DNA of 64,000 nt from PBB1 sp040400875 (GCA_040400875.1 JBBAPK010000002.1:70970-134969), one strand, 5' to 3'. Shown: positions 43,376 to 52,398, counted from the stretch's first letter. Program-made: numbers and translations. Notes: generated by a model from the sequence alone, not told the origin.

Positions 43376-43828
43376 TCATTCGAGGATGAACAGCGGCTGG
43401 CCGAACTCCACGGCCTGGCCGTTTTCGCACAGCACGCGGGTGACCTTGCCGACCTTGTCGGCTTCGATCTCGTTCATGATCTTCATGGCCTCGATGATGC
43501 AAACGGCTTCGCCTTCCTTGACCTCGGAACCGATGTCGACCAGCGGCTTTCCGCCCGGGCTCGATGCCCGGTAGAAAGTGCCGACCATGGGCGAATTGAT
43601 GACGTGACCGGTGAATGCGGGCTCTTCGGCCGCGGCAACCACGGCCAGCGGTGCAGCCGGTGCTGCTGCGGGCCCAGGCATCGGATGGGCGGGCGCATAG
43701 GTCTGTGGCACAGCGCGCGGGTCGGCCTTGACGATGCGCACCTTGCCCTCGGCTTCGGTGATTTCAAGCTCGGAGATGTTCGATTCCGACACCAGGTCTA
43801 TCAGTGTCTTGAGTTTGCGTAGGTCCAT
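43376..43828 (-). CDS. accB: Biotin carboxyl carrier protein of acetyl-CoA carboxylase
   Basis: 150 residues. The N-terminal MDLRKLKTLIDLVSESNISE domain is followed by a Pro/Ala-rich flexible linker (about 55-75) and the biotinyl domain with the biotinylation site EAMKIMNEIEADKVG near residue 116. AccB carries carboxybiotin between AccC and the transferase. It precedes accC and follows aroQ, the frequent aroQ-accB-accC arrangement. Confidence 0.97.
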   Translation of the reverse strand: MDLRKLKTLIDLVSESNISELEITEAEGKVRIVKADPRAVPQTYAPAHPMPGPAAAPAAPLAVVAAAEEPAFTGHVINSPMVGTFYRASSPGGKPLVDIGSEVKEGEAVCIIEAMKIMNEIEADKVGKVTRVLCENGQAVEFGQPLFILE

Positions 43829-43924
43829 GCGAGATCTCCAAAAGGATGTCTGGTCAGACGTGTGGCGGGAGTTTGCCCTGCGCGATGGAGGTCATCCGCA
43901 TCGGCAGCGAACACGGTCAGGGGT

Positions 43925-44362
43925 TCAGCGTTTGACGCAACGCAGCGCGTGGTCCAGTGCCAGCCGGTAGCCGTCGGCGCCGAGGCCGCAGATGACGCCC
44001 ACAGCCAACTCGGAAAAATACGAGTGATGGCGAAAGGCTTCGCGCTGGTGGATGTTGGACAAGTGAACTTCGATGAAAGGCAGGTTGACTGCCGCCAGGG
44101 CGTCACGAAGACCGACGCTGGTGTGCGTCAGGGCGGCCGGATTGATGATGATGAAGTCGCTGCCGTCGGTGCGTGCGGTTTGCACGCGGTCGATCAGAGC
44201 ACCTTCGTGGTTGCTTTGAAAGGTGTTCAGGCCAGCGCCGGCTGCTGCGGCGAGATGGGCCAGATCTGTGTTGATCTGCTCCAAAGTTCGGGTGCCATAG
44301 ATGCCGGGTTCGCGGCTACCCAGCAGGTTCAGATTGGGGCCATGGAGCACGAGAATTTGCAT
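43925..44362 (-). CDS. aroQ: 3-dehydroquinate dehydratase, type II
   Basis: 145 residues. It begins MQILVLHGPNLNLLGSREP with the catalytic-loop Tyr in GIYGTRTLEQI, then FQSNHEGALIDRVQ and the catalytic His and binding residues in INPAALTHTSVGLRDAL and EVHLSNIHQREAFRH. It dehydrates 3-dehydroquinate in the shikimate pathway, working with aroE located 2 kb away in this window. It is upstream of accB, with 96 bases between them. Confidence 0.96.
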   Translation of the reverse strand: MQILVLHGPNLNLLGSREPGIYGTRTLEQINTDLAHLAAAAGAGLNTFQSNHEGALIDRVQTARTDGSDFIIINPAALTHTSVGLRDALAAVNLPFIEVHLSNIHQREAFRHHSYFSELAVGVICGLGADGYRLALDHALRCVKR

Positions 44363-44497
44363 TTGAATGAGTCGGCAGGTGCCGGGTCGCTGGTCTGCAG
44401 GAGGCGGACTTTATGCTGTTTGCGGTGCGATGGCGTGTTTTGAAGGCAAATTAACGAATCAGTCGTTTGCCGCGACCGCACTCAGCCGGCGTTTGTC

Positions 44498-45025
44498 TCA
44501 GGCGCCGACTGACTGGACCCATCGCTCCAAATCCTCAGGCTTGATCGACCCGAGTTTGCGGTCCATGACGCGAGCGTCGCGTGCGATCACCACGGTGAAT
44601 GGCAGCGATCCGCTGGGGTTGCCCAGCGTGGCCGCCAACTCGCTGCCTTCCAGCCCGGCCAGGCCGATCGGAAAACCCACCGGCCGCTTGGCGAGAAATT
44701 CGCGCACTGGCGAGGGGCTGTCGATGGCAAGTCCCACCACCCGCCAGCCCTGCGCTGCGTGCTTGCGTGAAAAATCGTCGAGCAGCGGCATTTCCCGAAC
44801 GCAAGGCGGGCACCAGGTGGCCCAGAAGTTCAGCAGCAGCGGCACGCCGCGCAGGCTTTCAAGGCTCAGCTCGCCACCACCTGGCTGTTCGAAGCGCCTG
44901 CCCCAGAAGTCAGCGCCGAGCGTGTCACTCGAGCCGCTGACCGAGTGCTGCAGCCAGGCGACGGTCGCACCAGCGGTCAGTGCCGCACCGGCGACGGCAC
45001 CGAAAACCAAGTTGCGCCTGTTCAT
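44498..45025 (-). CDS. TlpA-family thiol-disulfide oxidoreductase
   Basis: 175 residues. An N-terminal membrane or signal segment (MNRRNLVFGAVAGAALTAGA) is followed by a thioredoxin fold with the active site NFWATWCPPCVREMPLL near residue 70 and the cis-Pro region GSLPFTVVI. It should be a periplasmic, membrane-anchored reductase of the TlpA/ResA type, used for cytochrome c or other disulfide chemistry. It overlaps the upstream unknown gene by 4 bases (ATGA). The specific partner is unknown. Confidence 0.92.
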   Translation of the reverse strand: MNRRNLVFGAVAGAALTAGATVAWLQHSVSGSSDTLGADFWGRRFEQPGGGELSLESLRGVPLLLNFWATWCPPCVREMPLLDDFSRKHAAQGWRVVGLAIDSPSPVREFLAKRPVGFPIGLAGLEGSELAATLGNPSGSLPFTVVIARDARVMDRKLGSIKPEDLERWVQSVGA

Positions 45026-45621
45026 TTGAGGTTCTCCATGCGTTGTTGCAGCGCGCTGAGGTCGCCGCGCGGGGTCTGACCGCTGGCGTCGGGTTTCAGG
45101 CCGCCACGCAGATCGTCGTGATCGAGCACCGTGAGAAAGACGCTCACTTCTTCGCCCAGCGCACGGCTCATGCTGCTGGTTCGCAGCACGTCGACCGGGC
45201 GGTTGCGCGGGCCGTCGACGCTGCCGATGTCGAAATCGATGCCGCGGTCCAGCAGGCCAATCTCGGCCGCCTTCGAGTCGTCGCAGTACAGCTCAATGTG
45301 CACGTTGTTCAATCGCGTGGCGGTGCCGCGCCAGACGGCACCCGTGAGGTGAGGACGAAATTCGGCCAGTCGCTGCATCCAGCCGACGGCGACTTCTCGC
45401 AGCGCGGCCAGCTCGGCAGGTTGGGTGTCCGAGAAAAACAGATCAATGTAGGCGCGCACTTCGGCTTCAACCATCGCGTTGTCTGGCAGATCAGCCGACC
45501 GAGTGCTGTGTTTGCCCAAGCTTCGGGCAGCGCGCCTTTTGGCCGGGCCGTATTCGAGCCCTTCTTCGACCACCAGTCGGGCGGCAGCAGCGGCGATCTC
45601 GGATGTCAAGGCAAAAGACAT
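45022..45621 (-). CDS. Conserved protein of unknown function (nucleotidyltransferase-like pattern)
   Basis: 199 residues from ATG 45621. The N-terminal helical segment is LTSEIAAAAARLVVEEGLEY. The middle has GAVWRGTATRLNNVHIELY and CDDSKAAEIGLLDRGIDFD, then a VFLTVLDHDDLRGGLKP strand region. This is a recognisable Burkholderiales protein, sometimes labelled a murein ligase or a nucleotidyltransferase in annotations. The ligase label is not supported by any ATP-binding motif here. It is coupled to the TlpA-like gene (ATGA) and 22 bases from mtgA. The function is unknown. Confidence 0.75.
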   Translation of the reverse strand: MSFALTSEIAAAAARLVVEEGLEYGPAKRRAARSLGKHSTRSADLPDNAMVEAEVRAYIDLFFSDTQPAELAALREVAVGWMQRLAEFRPHLTGAVWRGTATRLNNVHIELYCDDSKAAEIGLLDRGIDFDIGSVDGPRNRPVDVLRTSSMSRALGEEVSVFLTVLDHDDLRGGLKPDASGQTPRGDLSALQQRMENLK

Positions 45622-45643
45622 GGCGTGATTGTGTTCGCCGCGG

Positions 45644-46399
45644 TCATGGCAGCTCGACCGCGCCCATGCGCGCATTCACCGTGGCCGCGCGCGACATCAG
45701 ATACGGCGAGTCGGGGCGCTTTTCGAAGCGCTTGGGCGCCGGCAGCATCACGGCCAGCCGGGCCGCAGCCATCGGCGTGAGCTGAGCCGCGCTGGTGTGA
45801 AAGTAGTATTGCGCGGCCGCCTCGGCACCGAAGATGCCTTCGCCCCACTCGACGCTGTTGAGGTAGATCTCGAGGATGCGACGCTTGTCGAGCATCGCCT
45901 CAAGCATGAAAGTCAGGATGAACTCCTGCGCCTTGCGCGGCAGGTTGCGCTCGCCACTCAGGAACAGGTTTTTCGCAAGCTGCTGGGTGATGGTCGAGCC
46001 ACCGATGACCTTGGGGAGAATCTTGCGCGTGGCTTTGGCGTCGACCCGGACGGTCACTGCCTCTGCTCGGGTTTGCGCTTTCTGGTTGCGCTCCCAGGCT
46101 TTTTCCAGCGCGTCCCAGTCGACGCCGTTGTGTTCGGCGAAGCCCGAGTCTTCGGAGGCGATCACCGCACGCTTGAGGTTGTCCGAGATCCGTGGGGCAT
46201 CCACCCAGCGCTGGCTCCAGCTGAAAGAGCCGCGCTCGCTCAGCAGCCGCCAGATCTCGGAGCGCTGAAAGGAGGTGGACGCCGGATCGACAGCCGCCAT
46301 CAGCGCGATGCGCAGCGCGAAGTACAGCTGCAGCGCGACAAGCGCCACGGCCAGCAGCGCGGCAAAACGCAGCAGCGACGAACCCGCTTTGAGCTTCAT
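45644..46399 (-). CDS. mtgA: Monofunctional biosynthetic peptidoglycan transglycosylase MtgA
   Basis: 251 residues from ATG 46399. One N-terminal membrane anchor (SLLRFAALLAVALVALQLYF) precedes a GT51 domain with the catalytic Glu in AVIASEDSGFAEHNGVDWDA, the GGSTITQQLAKNLFLSGER motif, EFILTFMLEAMLDKRRILEI and YLNSVEWGEGIFGAEAA. MtgA polymerises lipid II glycan strands in the periplasm without a transpeptidase domain. The start overlaps the aroE stop (ATGA); upstream in-frame codons lie inside aroE. Confidence 0.95.
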   Translation of the reverse strand: MKLKAGSSLLRFAALLAVALVALQLYFALRIALMAAVDPASTSFQRSEIWRLLSERGSFSWSQRWVDAPRISDNLKRAVIASEDSGFAEHNGVDWDALEKAWERNQKAQTRAEAVTVRVDAKATRKILPKVIGGSTITQQLAKNLFLSGERNLPRKAQEFILTFMLEAMLDKRRILEIYLNSVEWGEGIFGAEAAAQYYFHTSAAQLTPMAAARLAVMLPAPKRFEKRPDSPYLMSRAATVNARMGAVELP

Positions 46400-47313
46400 G
46401 CTGACTTGGCGGCTGCGGCCAGCTTGTGCTGCAGTGCCGCGAGCACGGGCGCTGTGTCGGGGCGCACACCACGCCAGATGAAAAATGATTCGCCCGCCTG
46501 CTCGACGAGCATGCCCAGGCCATCGCGCCCGCGCGCGGCATGGGCTGCGGCCCACTCGACGAAAGGCCGCGCCGCAGCGCCGTACATCATGTCGAGCGCC
46601 AACGTGCCCTCGCGCAGCGCGCTCGCGGGCACCGGCACCACGCCCGCGTTCAGGCTGCTGGCGCTGGCGTTGATCAGCACATCGAAGGCGCTGCCAGGTT
46701 GCTGCAGGCTGACGCTTTGCAGTCGCACGCCGTGGGTGCTAGCCCAGGCGGCGTGCCGTGCGGCCAGCGCTTCGGCCTTGTCGACGGTGCGGTTGCACAG
46801 CACCACTTCGGCGGGGCGGGCGGCGATCAGCGCGCCCAGCGCCCCAGCCGCAGCGCCACCGGCGCCGATCAGCAGCACGCGCGAACCCGCCAGCGACACG
46901 CTGGCGTTGTGTTCAATGTCGCGAACCAACCCGGCGCCGTCGGTGTTGTCGGCCAGCCAGCCGTCGGCATCGAAGCGCAACAGGTTGGCCGCTTGCGCCA
47001 GGGCTGCGCGTTCACTCGTGCGCGCGCCCAAGGCAAACGCCTCGAACTTGAATGGCACGGTGACGTTGCAGCCGCGGCTCACGTTCCCCGCATCGGCCGA
47101 GCTGCCGCAGGGATCGAATTCGCCCACGCTGCTGCCGCGCGAGGCGGCGAAGTCGCGCACGGTCAACGCAAAGCCGCCTTCACCCAGCGGACACAGCAGC
47201 CGCCCGTAGCGCAGCGACTGCCCGGTCTGCGCGGCGAACATCGCGTGGATGAACGGTGATTGGCTGTGCGCCACCGGGTGACCGGCCACGGCGTAATGGT
47301 CGACGTTGTTCAT
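46396..47313 (-). CDS. aroE: Shikimate 5-dehydrogenase
   Basis: 305 residues. The substrate site is GHPVAHSQSPFIHAMFA near residue 11-27, the catalytic Lys in NVTVPFKFEAF, the Asp in LADNTDGAGLVRDI, and the NADP motif LIGAGGAAAGALGAL near residue 149. It reduces 3-dehydroshikimate to shikimate. It starts 12 bases after the TonB-like gene and overlaps mtgA by 4 bases. Confidence 0.96.
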   Translation of the reverse strand: MNNVDHYAVAGHPVAHSQSPFIHAMFAAQTGQSLRYGRLLCPLGEGGFALTVRDFAASRGSSVGEFDPCGSSADAGNVSRGCNVTVPFKFEAFALGARTSERAALAQAANLLRFDADGWLADNTDGAGLVRDIEHNASVSLAGSRVLLIGAGGAAAGALGALIAARPAEVVLCNRTVDKAEALAARHAAWASTHGVRLQSVSLQQPGSAFDVLINASASSLNAGVVPVPASALREGTLALDMMYGAAARPFVEWAAAHAARGRDGLGMLVEQAGESFFIWRGVRPDTAPVLAALQHKLAAAAKSA

Positions 47314-47324
47314 CGGTGAATCTT

Positions 47325-48182
47325 TCAGCGGGAGGGGCCCTGCATCGTGGTTTCGAGCCCGTCTTCGCGGGTGAATCTAAAGCGCGAGGTGATCACCAGT
47401 TGATCGGCTTGCGCCCGCATCTTGGCGGTGAAGGGCCCGAAGGGTCCGGCCGCGCGAACGATGGCGATCGCCTGCAAGTCAAGCGCTCTGGAGTTCGAGG
47501 GCCGCACCACATCGGTATCGATGACCCGGCCTGCGGCATCCACCGTGACGTTCATCGTCAGCTCGCCGTACAGCTTTTGACCGCCTTGCTCGGGAAAGTG
47601 CGAGGTGCCGCGCTCTTCGATGCGCCGACGCAGCTGGTCGTAGTACTGCGCGTAGACCGCCTCGCGCGTGGCCGGGCTGATGTAGCGTTTCTTGGGGCGA
47701 GCGTTTTCTTCATTCACCCGTTTTTCGATCTCGGCAAGCAACTGGATCAGCTGGCGTCGACGTTCTTCCTTGGCACGCTGGTCGGGCGAACCCTGATCCT
47801 GACTGTTGACCGGCAAGGGCATCAGCGCCAATTCGCGGCGCACCTGGGTGAGCAATTGCTGCTGCGTTTGCTGCAGCCGTTCGATCTGCCGGCGCGAGGT
47901 TTCCTCGGCATCGCCGTCCTCGTTGCGCGAGGACGGCAGCAGCGGTGACGTGGCGCGGCCGCTGTCGGCCTGGCCACCGCCGGCCAGTGCCACCTGGGCG
48001 ATCGCCTGCGCGCGCTCAGGCGGGGTGGTCGATCGCGAGTTGACCAAAATGACTTCGAGCGGCGTGTCTTCGAATATGCGGTTGAACCGCTCGGGGTCGA
48101 CGAAACGGATGGTCAACAGCGCTGCGTGCACCGCCACCGAGAAGATCAGCGCCACCCACAGAGTCGACAGCTTGCCGAACAT
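47325..48182 (-). CDS. TonB-like energy transducer protein
   Basis: 285 residues. One N-terminal membrane helix (STLWVALIFSVAVHAALLTI with the conserved SVAVHA His) is followed by a long charged and Gln-rich region (about 90-165, probably helical) and a C-terminal TonB-type domain from about residue 200 (YGELTMNVTVDAAGRVIDTDVVRPS). TonB couples the proton gradient, through ExbB-ExbD, to outer-membrane receptors. No exbBD or receptor lies here. The spacer is helical rather than the usual Pro-rich type, so it may serve a different process such as cell-envelope mechanics. Confidence 0.85.
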   Translation of the reverse strand: MFGKLSTLWVALIFSVAVHAALLTIRFVDPERFNRIFEDTPLEVILVNSRSTTPPERAQAIAQVALAGGGQADSGRATSPLLPSSRNEDGDAEETSRRQIERLQQTQQQLLTQVRRELALMPLPVNSQDQGSPDQRAKEERRRQLIQLLAEIEKRVNEENARPKKRYISPATREAVYAQYYDQLRRRIEERGTSHFPEQGGQKLYGELTMNVTVDAAGRVIDTDVVRPSNSRALDLQAIAIVRAAGPFGPFTAKMRAQADQLVITSRFRFTREDGLETTMQGPSR

Positions 48183-48217
48183 GCTTTCAGCCCGTGCGGG
48201 GTGGCTCGGCCGTGCGC

Positions 48218-50281
48218 TCAGGCGGCAGGCACTGCGGCATCTGCAACGCCTTCGGCCGGGGCGTCTTGCAAGTCAATGGCCAGCGTCAGCGGGCCCGCGC
48301 TGTCGGCGCCCTCGTCGGCGTTTTCCTCGGGTTCGACCGCGTCATCGGCTTCGGTGGCGGGATCGTCGATGCGCGACAGCACACTGGCGTGCAGGTCGAG
48401 CGTGAGCAAGTCGGTGCCGGTGAGGCGCACGCGCACCCGCGCACCGCGTGGCAAGGCCTCGGCACCGATCGCGCGAAACACCAGCGGCAGCGTGTCGGCG
48501 CGCACCAGACCGTCTTTCATCACCGCGGCGTCGAGCTCGGCGATGTCTTCTTGCGCCAGGTGCTTGAGCGTCCAGTAGCGCTCAATCGCCGATTGAAACG
48601 CGTTGTAGGCGCTGTAGGCGGCCTCGAAGCCCGAGATGATCGCGAACATCGCGGTGTCCTTGGGCTTGAACGGCGCGGCCAGCGCAGCGGTGCGCCCGTG
48701 CCGCACGCAGGCAATGATCTGCCACTGGTTGACCAGATCGACATAGCGGCGCAGCGGCGAGGTGGCCCAGGTGTATTGCGCGACACCCATGCCGGCGTGC
48801 GGCGCCGGCCGCGTGCCCATGCGCACCTTGACACCCGGCGCCATGCTGGCCTGGCTGCGGTAGATGCCAGGCACGCCGTGGGTCGCGATCCAGCCGCCCC
48901 AGGTGCTGTTGGCCAGGATCATGGCCTCGGCCACGATGAGGTCGAGCGACGAGCCGCGGGTGCGCGTGCTGATGAGCACGCGCTCGTCGCCGCGCGGTGA
49001 ATTGGCAGGTTCGGCACCTTCGGCGGCTTCGAGCCGGAAGTTGTAGTCGGGGCGGTTGAAGTTTTCGGGCTTGCCGCGCAACACCTCGCGGCCGGCCTTC
49101 AGGTGGCGCGCCAGCCGGTAGGCAAAGGCCAGCTCGGGCGCGAAGTCGTAGTCGGCTGGCTGCTCGCCGGTCAGCGTGGCTTCGGTGATCACGCTGTCGA
49201 GCTGGTCGTGGCGCAAGTTGGCGGCGATCGGCACGCGGTCGAGCCGGGTTTCGCTGGCGGTGACTTCGAGCGTGGCTTCGTCCATCGTCACGTACAGCGA
49301 CACGGCCGGGCACTCGCGCCCGGCCATCAGCGTGTAGACCTGCACCACGTCGTCAGGCAGCATGGTCAGCTTGTGGCCTGGCATGTAGACGGTGGAAAAG
49401 CGGTCGCGTGCCAGCTTGTCGACCGCACTGTCGGGCGAGATGGCCAGCGCGGGTGCGGCGATGTGCACGCCAAACACCACGGTGCCACTGCCCAGACCCT
49501 GCACCGACAGCGCGTCGTCGATCTCGGTGGTTTGCGAGTCATCGATCGAAAACGCCCGCACCGGGGCCAGCTCGAGCGCTTCCTTGATGGCGGGCGCTTC
49601 GAGCGTCGGGAAGCCCGTACCTTTGGGAAAGTGCTCGAACAGGAAACGTTTCCAGTGAAACTGGTACGGCGAGTCGATTGCGCCGGCGCCGGTCAGCAAG
49701 TCGAGCGGAGCTTTTTGCGACCGACGGGCGGCCTCGACCACGGCCTTGTACTCGGGGCCGTTCTTGTCGGGCTTGAACAAGATCTTGTAGAGCTGCTCGC
49801 GCACCGGGGCCGGGCAAACGCCAGCGGCCAGTTCGACCGCCCAGGCCTCGATTTGCGCAGCTTGCTGCTTCTTGCGCTCGATGCCCTGCAGCGCGGCCTT
49901 GACGGTTTCTTCAGGCGCCTTCTTGAAGCTTCCCTTGCCCAGCCGGCGAAAGTAATGCGGAGCCTCGAACAGACGAAACAGCGCGGCGGTCTGCTCGACG
50001 ACGCCGGCCTTGGCGTCGAAGTAGTCGCGCGCCAGATCGGCGAAACTGAATTCGCCTTCGGGGGCGAATTCCCAGGCCAGGTCGAGATCGATCTCGCGCG
50101 CCAGCATCTGCGCCTCGGCCACCAGTTCGGCCGGTTGCGGCTTGTCGAACTTGAGCATGACATTGGCCGACTTGACCTTCACGCGCTTGCCCGAGTCGAG
50201 CTCGACTTGCATCGAATTGTCGGCCTCGGACATCACTCGCCCGGCTTGGGGCTTTCCTGCTTCTTCATAGAGGGCGTACAT
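48218..50281 (-). CDS. RNase II/R-family exoribonuclease (RNB domain)
   Basis: 687 residues. The catalytic RNB domain has the metal-binding Asp cluster in FSIDDSQTTEIDDALSVQG near residue 245, AEAMILANSTWGGWIA, and AQYTWATSPLRRYVDLVNQ near residue 505. A N-terminal domain of about 240 residues resembles the VacB-like proteins of betaproteobacteria. It likely degrades RNA 3' to 5' in the cytosol. The acidic C-terminus does not show a clear S1 domain. RNase II versus RNase R cannot be settled. ATG 50281 (MYALYEEAGKPQ) is used. Confidence 0.9.
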   Translation of the reverse strand: MYALYEEAGKPQAGRVMSEADNSMQVELDSGKRVKVKSANVMLKFDKPQPAELVAEAQMLAREIDLDLAWEFAPEGEFSFADLARDYFDAKAGVVEQTAALFRLFEAPHYFRRLGKGSFKKAPEETVKAALQGIERKKQQAAQIEAWAVELAAGVCPAPVREQLYKILFKPDKNGPEYKAVVEAARRSQKAPLDLLTGAGAIDSPYQFHWKRFLFEHFPKGTGFPTLEAPAIKEALELAPVRAFSIDDSQTTEIDDALSVQGLGSGTVVFGVHIAAPALAISPDSAVDKLARDRFSTVYMPGHKLTMLPDDVVQVYTLMAGRECPAVSLYVTMDEATLEVTASETRLDRVPIAANLRHDQLDSVITEATLTGEQPADYDFAPELAFAYRLARHLKAGREVLRGKPENFNRPDYNFRLEAAEGAEPANSPRGDERVLISTRTRGSSLDLIVAEAMILANSTWGGWIATHGVPGIYRSQASMAPGVKVRMGTRPAPHAGMGVAQYTWATSPLRRYVDLVNQWQIIACVRHGRTAALAAPFKPKDTAMFAIISGFEAAYSAYNAFQSAIERYWTLKHLAQEDIAELDAAVMKDGLVRADTLPLVFRAIGAEALPRGARVRVRLTGTDLLTLDLHASVLSRIDDPATEADDAVEPEENADEGADSAGPLTLAIDLQDAPAEGVADAAVPAA

Positions 50282-50336
50282 GCAATGGAATTGTCGTCCA
50301 TGGCCATGTCGCGGCCGACCGGCGGGGGCTTCTCGC

Positions 50337-50879
50337 TCAGGGCGCAGCGAGTCCCGGGAAGAACCACAGTAGCGCGGCGGTCATCGTCACGTAGCGGGCG
50401 AACTTGCCGATCGCCATGTAGACCACGCAGGGCCAGAAGGGCAACTTGAGCCAGCCGGCCACCGAACACAGCGGATCGCCCACGACAGGCAGCCACGCGA
50501 GCAGACAGGCCTTCGGACCGTAGCGCTCCAGCCAGAGAGCAGCCTTGCGGTGCGACGCTGCGGGGTTTGATGGTGCGGCTGGCGCACCACCGGCATGTAC
50601 CCCACGCTTGGCCTGCAGCCGGTGCCAGGCCTCGCTCGCGCCCAGCCCCATCCACCAGCTGACCATGCCGCCCAGCGTGTTGCCCACGGTGGCCACGGCG
50701 ATGGCCGGCCAGAAAAGATCGGGGTTGAGCTTGACCAGAGCAAACACCGCCGGCTCGGATCCCAGGGGCAACAGCGTGGCCGAGATGAAAGACACCACGA
50801 ACAAGGTGCTCAGCCCGATTTCCGGCAAGGCCAGCGTGCTCATCAACCACGCCAGCAAGGACTGCATCCAAGCTTCCAT
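50337..50879 (-). CDS. YqaA-family (DedA/SNARE-associated) inner-membrane protein
   Basis: 180 residues from ATG 50879. Hydrophobic segments cover most of the protein, with the SNARE-associated/DedA-like pattern STLFVVSFISATLLPLGSEP, TVGNTLGGMVSWWMG and the C-terminal LPVVGDPLCSVAGWLKL. The family is thought to be linked to lipid or ion handling; the exact role is unknown. Upstream codons in frame are not family-like. It is divergent from dusB, with 95 bases between, where TATACT at 50933-50938 may be the -10 of dusB. Confidence 0.88.
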   Translation of the reverse strand: MEAWMQSLLAWLMSTLALPEIGLSTLFVVSFISATLLPLGSEPAVFALVKLNPDLFWPAIAVATVGNTLGGMVSWWMGLGASEAWHRLQAKRGVHAGGAPAAPSNPAASHRKAALWLERYGPKACLLAWLPVVGDPLCSVAGWLKLPFWPCVVYMAIGKFARYVTMTAALLWFFPGLAAP

Positions 50880-50974
50880 ATCAGGGATTATCGGGATGCA
50901 TTCAGACCCCCCATTGGCGTGAAACCCGACGCTATACTCTGCCTCCTTTTTAAGCAGACGCGGCCCCTCCATCC

Positions 50975-52090
50975 ATGCACATCGGCCACATTCCGCTGAC
51001 AAACAACCTGTTTGTCGCGCCGATGGCGGGGGTCACCGACCGGCCTTTCCGGCAGTGGTGCAAGCGTCTGGGGGCGGGCTACGCGGTCAGTGAAATGGTC
51101 ACCTCGCGCCGCGAGTTGTGGACCAGCCTGAAGACCAGCCGCCGCGCCAATCACGATGGCGAGGTCGAGCCCATCGCGGTGCAGATCGCCGGCACCGACC
51201 CGCTGATGATGGCCGAGGCCGTGGCCTACAACATCGATCGCGGTGCGCAGATCATCGACATCAACATGGGCTGCCCGGCCAAGAAGGTGTGCAACGTGTG
51301 GGCCGGCTCGGCGCTGATGCAAAACGAGCCGCTGGCGCTGGCCATCATCAGCGCCGTAGTGGCCGCGTGCGAGCCGCACCGCGTGCCGGTCACGCTGAAG
51401 ATGCGCACCGGCTGGTGCCATGCCGAGCGCAACGCATTGCAACTCGCGCGCGCTGCGGAAAGCGCCGGCATCGCGATGCTCACGGTGCACGGCCGCACCC
51501 GCGAACAGGCCTATACCGGCCACGCTGAATACGACACCATCGCGGCGGTGAAGTCGGTCTTGCGCATTCCGGTGGTGGCCAACGGCGACATCGACAGCTG
51601 CGAGAAAGCGCGCGAGGTGCTGCGCTACACCGGCGCCGACGCGCTGATGATCGGCCGCGCGGCGCAGGGCCGGCCGTGGATCTTTCGCGAGATCGCGCAC
51701 TTTCTGGCCACTGGCGAGCACCTGCCGGCCGCGCCGGTGGCGCAGGTCAAGCAATGGCTGCTCGAGCATCTGCTCGATCACTACAGCCTGTACGGGGAGC
51801 TCGCCGGCATGCGCACCGCGCGCAAGCACATCGGCTGGGCTGTCAAGCCGCTGCCTGACGGCGAGGCGTTTCGCAACGTCATGAACCGGCTTGAATCTTG
51901 CGATGCTCAAATCCGAGCGGTGAGCGAGTTTCTGGATGGTGTGGCCGACAGCCAACCCCTGTGGCCGGCACTCGAGCCGCACGATGCATCCGATACCCCA
52001 GCCGACCCACGCGACATGGCATCTCGATCAACCCCTCGCGCCGAGACTCTCGACGCCGCCAATCACGCTTCGATTCGACTGACAGCATGA
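50975..52090 (+). CDS. dusB: tRNA-dihydrouridine synthase DusB
   Basis: 371 residues. A TIM-barrel flavoenzyme: FVAPMAGVTDRPFRQWCKRL near the start, INMGCPAKKVCN with the catalytic Cys near residue 95, LKMRTGW, TVHGRTREQAYTG, VVANGDIDS and GADALMIGRAAQGRPWIF. DusB reduces uridines in the tRNA D-loop. Its stop overlaps fis by 4 bases (ATGA), the conserved dusB-fis operon, which supports DusB over other Dus types. Residues after about 330 are a lineage-specific tail. Confidence 0.95.
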   Translation: MHIGHIPLTNNLFVAPMAGVTDRPFRQWCKRLGAGYAVSEMVTSRRELWTSLKTSRRANHDGEVEPIAVQIAGTDPLMMAEAVAYNIDRGAQIIDINMGCPAKKVCNVWAGSALMQNEPLALAIISAVVAACEPHRVPVTLKMRTGWCHAERNALQLARAAESAGIAMLTVHGRTREQAYTGHAEYDTIAAVKSVLRIPVVANGDIDSCEKAREVLRYTGADALMIGRAAQGRPWIFREIAHFLATGEHLPAAPVAQVKQWLLEHLLDHYSLYGELAGMRTARKHIGWAVKPLPDGEAFRNVMNRLESCDAQIRAVSEFLDGVADSQPLWPALEPHDASDTPADPRDMASRSTPRAETLDAANHASIRLTA

Positions 52091-52323
52091 GCAACAAGCG
52101 ACAAATAGAAGACTGCATCCGCGAAGGCCTGGAAGCGTATTTCAAGGACCTCGACGGCGTCGAGCCCGAAGCCATGTACGACATGATGATGAAGGTGGTC
52201 GAGCGCCCGCTGCTTGATGTCGTCATGAAGCGCGCCAGCGACAACCAAAGCCGAGCTGCTGAATGGCTGGGCATCAACCGCAACACGCTGCGCCGCAAAC
52301 TCGTCGAGCACAAACTTCTGTAG
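52087..52323 (+). CDS. fis: DNA-binding protein Fis
   Basis: 78 residues. The C-terminal helix-turn-helix is NQSRAAEWLGINRNTLRRKL, close to the family consensus; the dimerisation helices precede it. Fis is a nucleoid protein that bends DNA and adjusts growth-linked promoters. It is shorter at the N-terminus than E. coli Fis (98 residues), as usual in betaproteobacteria. The ATG overlaps the dusB stop. Confidence 0.95.
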   Translation: MSNKRQIEDCIREGLEAYFKDLDGVEPEAMYDMMMKVVERPLLDVVMKRASDNQSRAAEWLGINRNTLRRKLVEHKLL

Positions 52324-52398
52324 CCAGCACCGCCGGCGGGCGCTGGCCGCTGCGGTTCACTCATCCTCAGCCCAAGAGACCTGTTGAAGGGACCCCCT

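Noticed and set aside
41731..43389. Open frame of 552 codons antisense to accC and prmA
   Set aside because: A shadow of high-GC codon usage opposite two clear genes; no family-like sequence.
49103..50449. Open frame of 448 codons antisense to the RNB exonuclease gene
   Set aside because: No motif or ribosome site; the opposite strand encodes a complete RNB domain.
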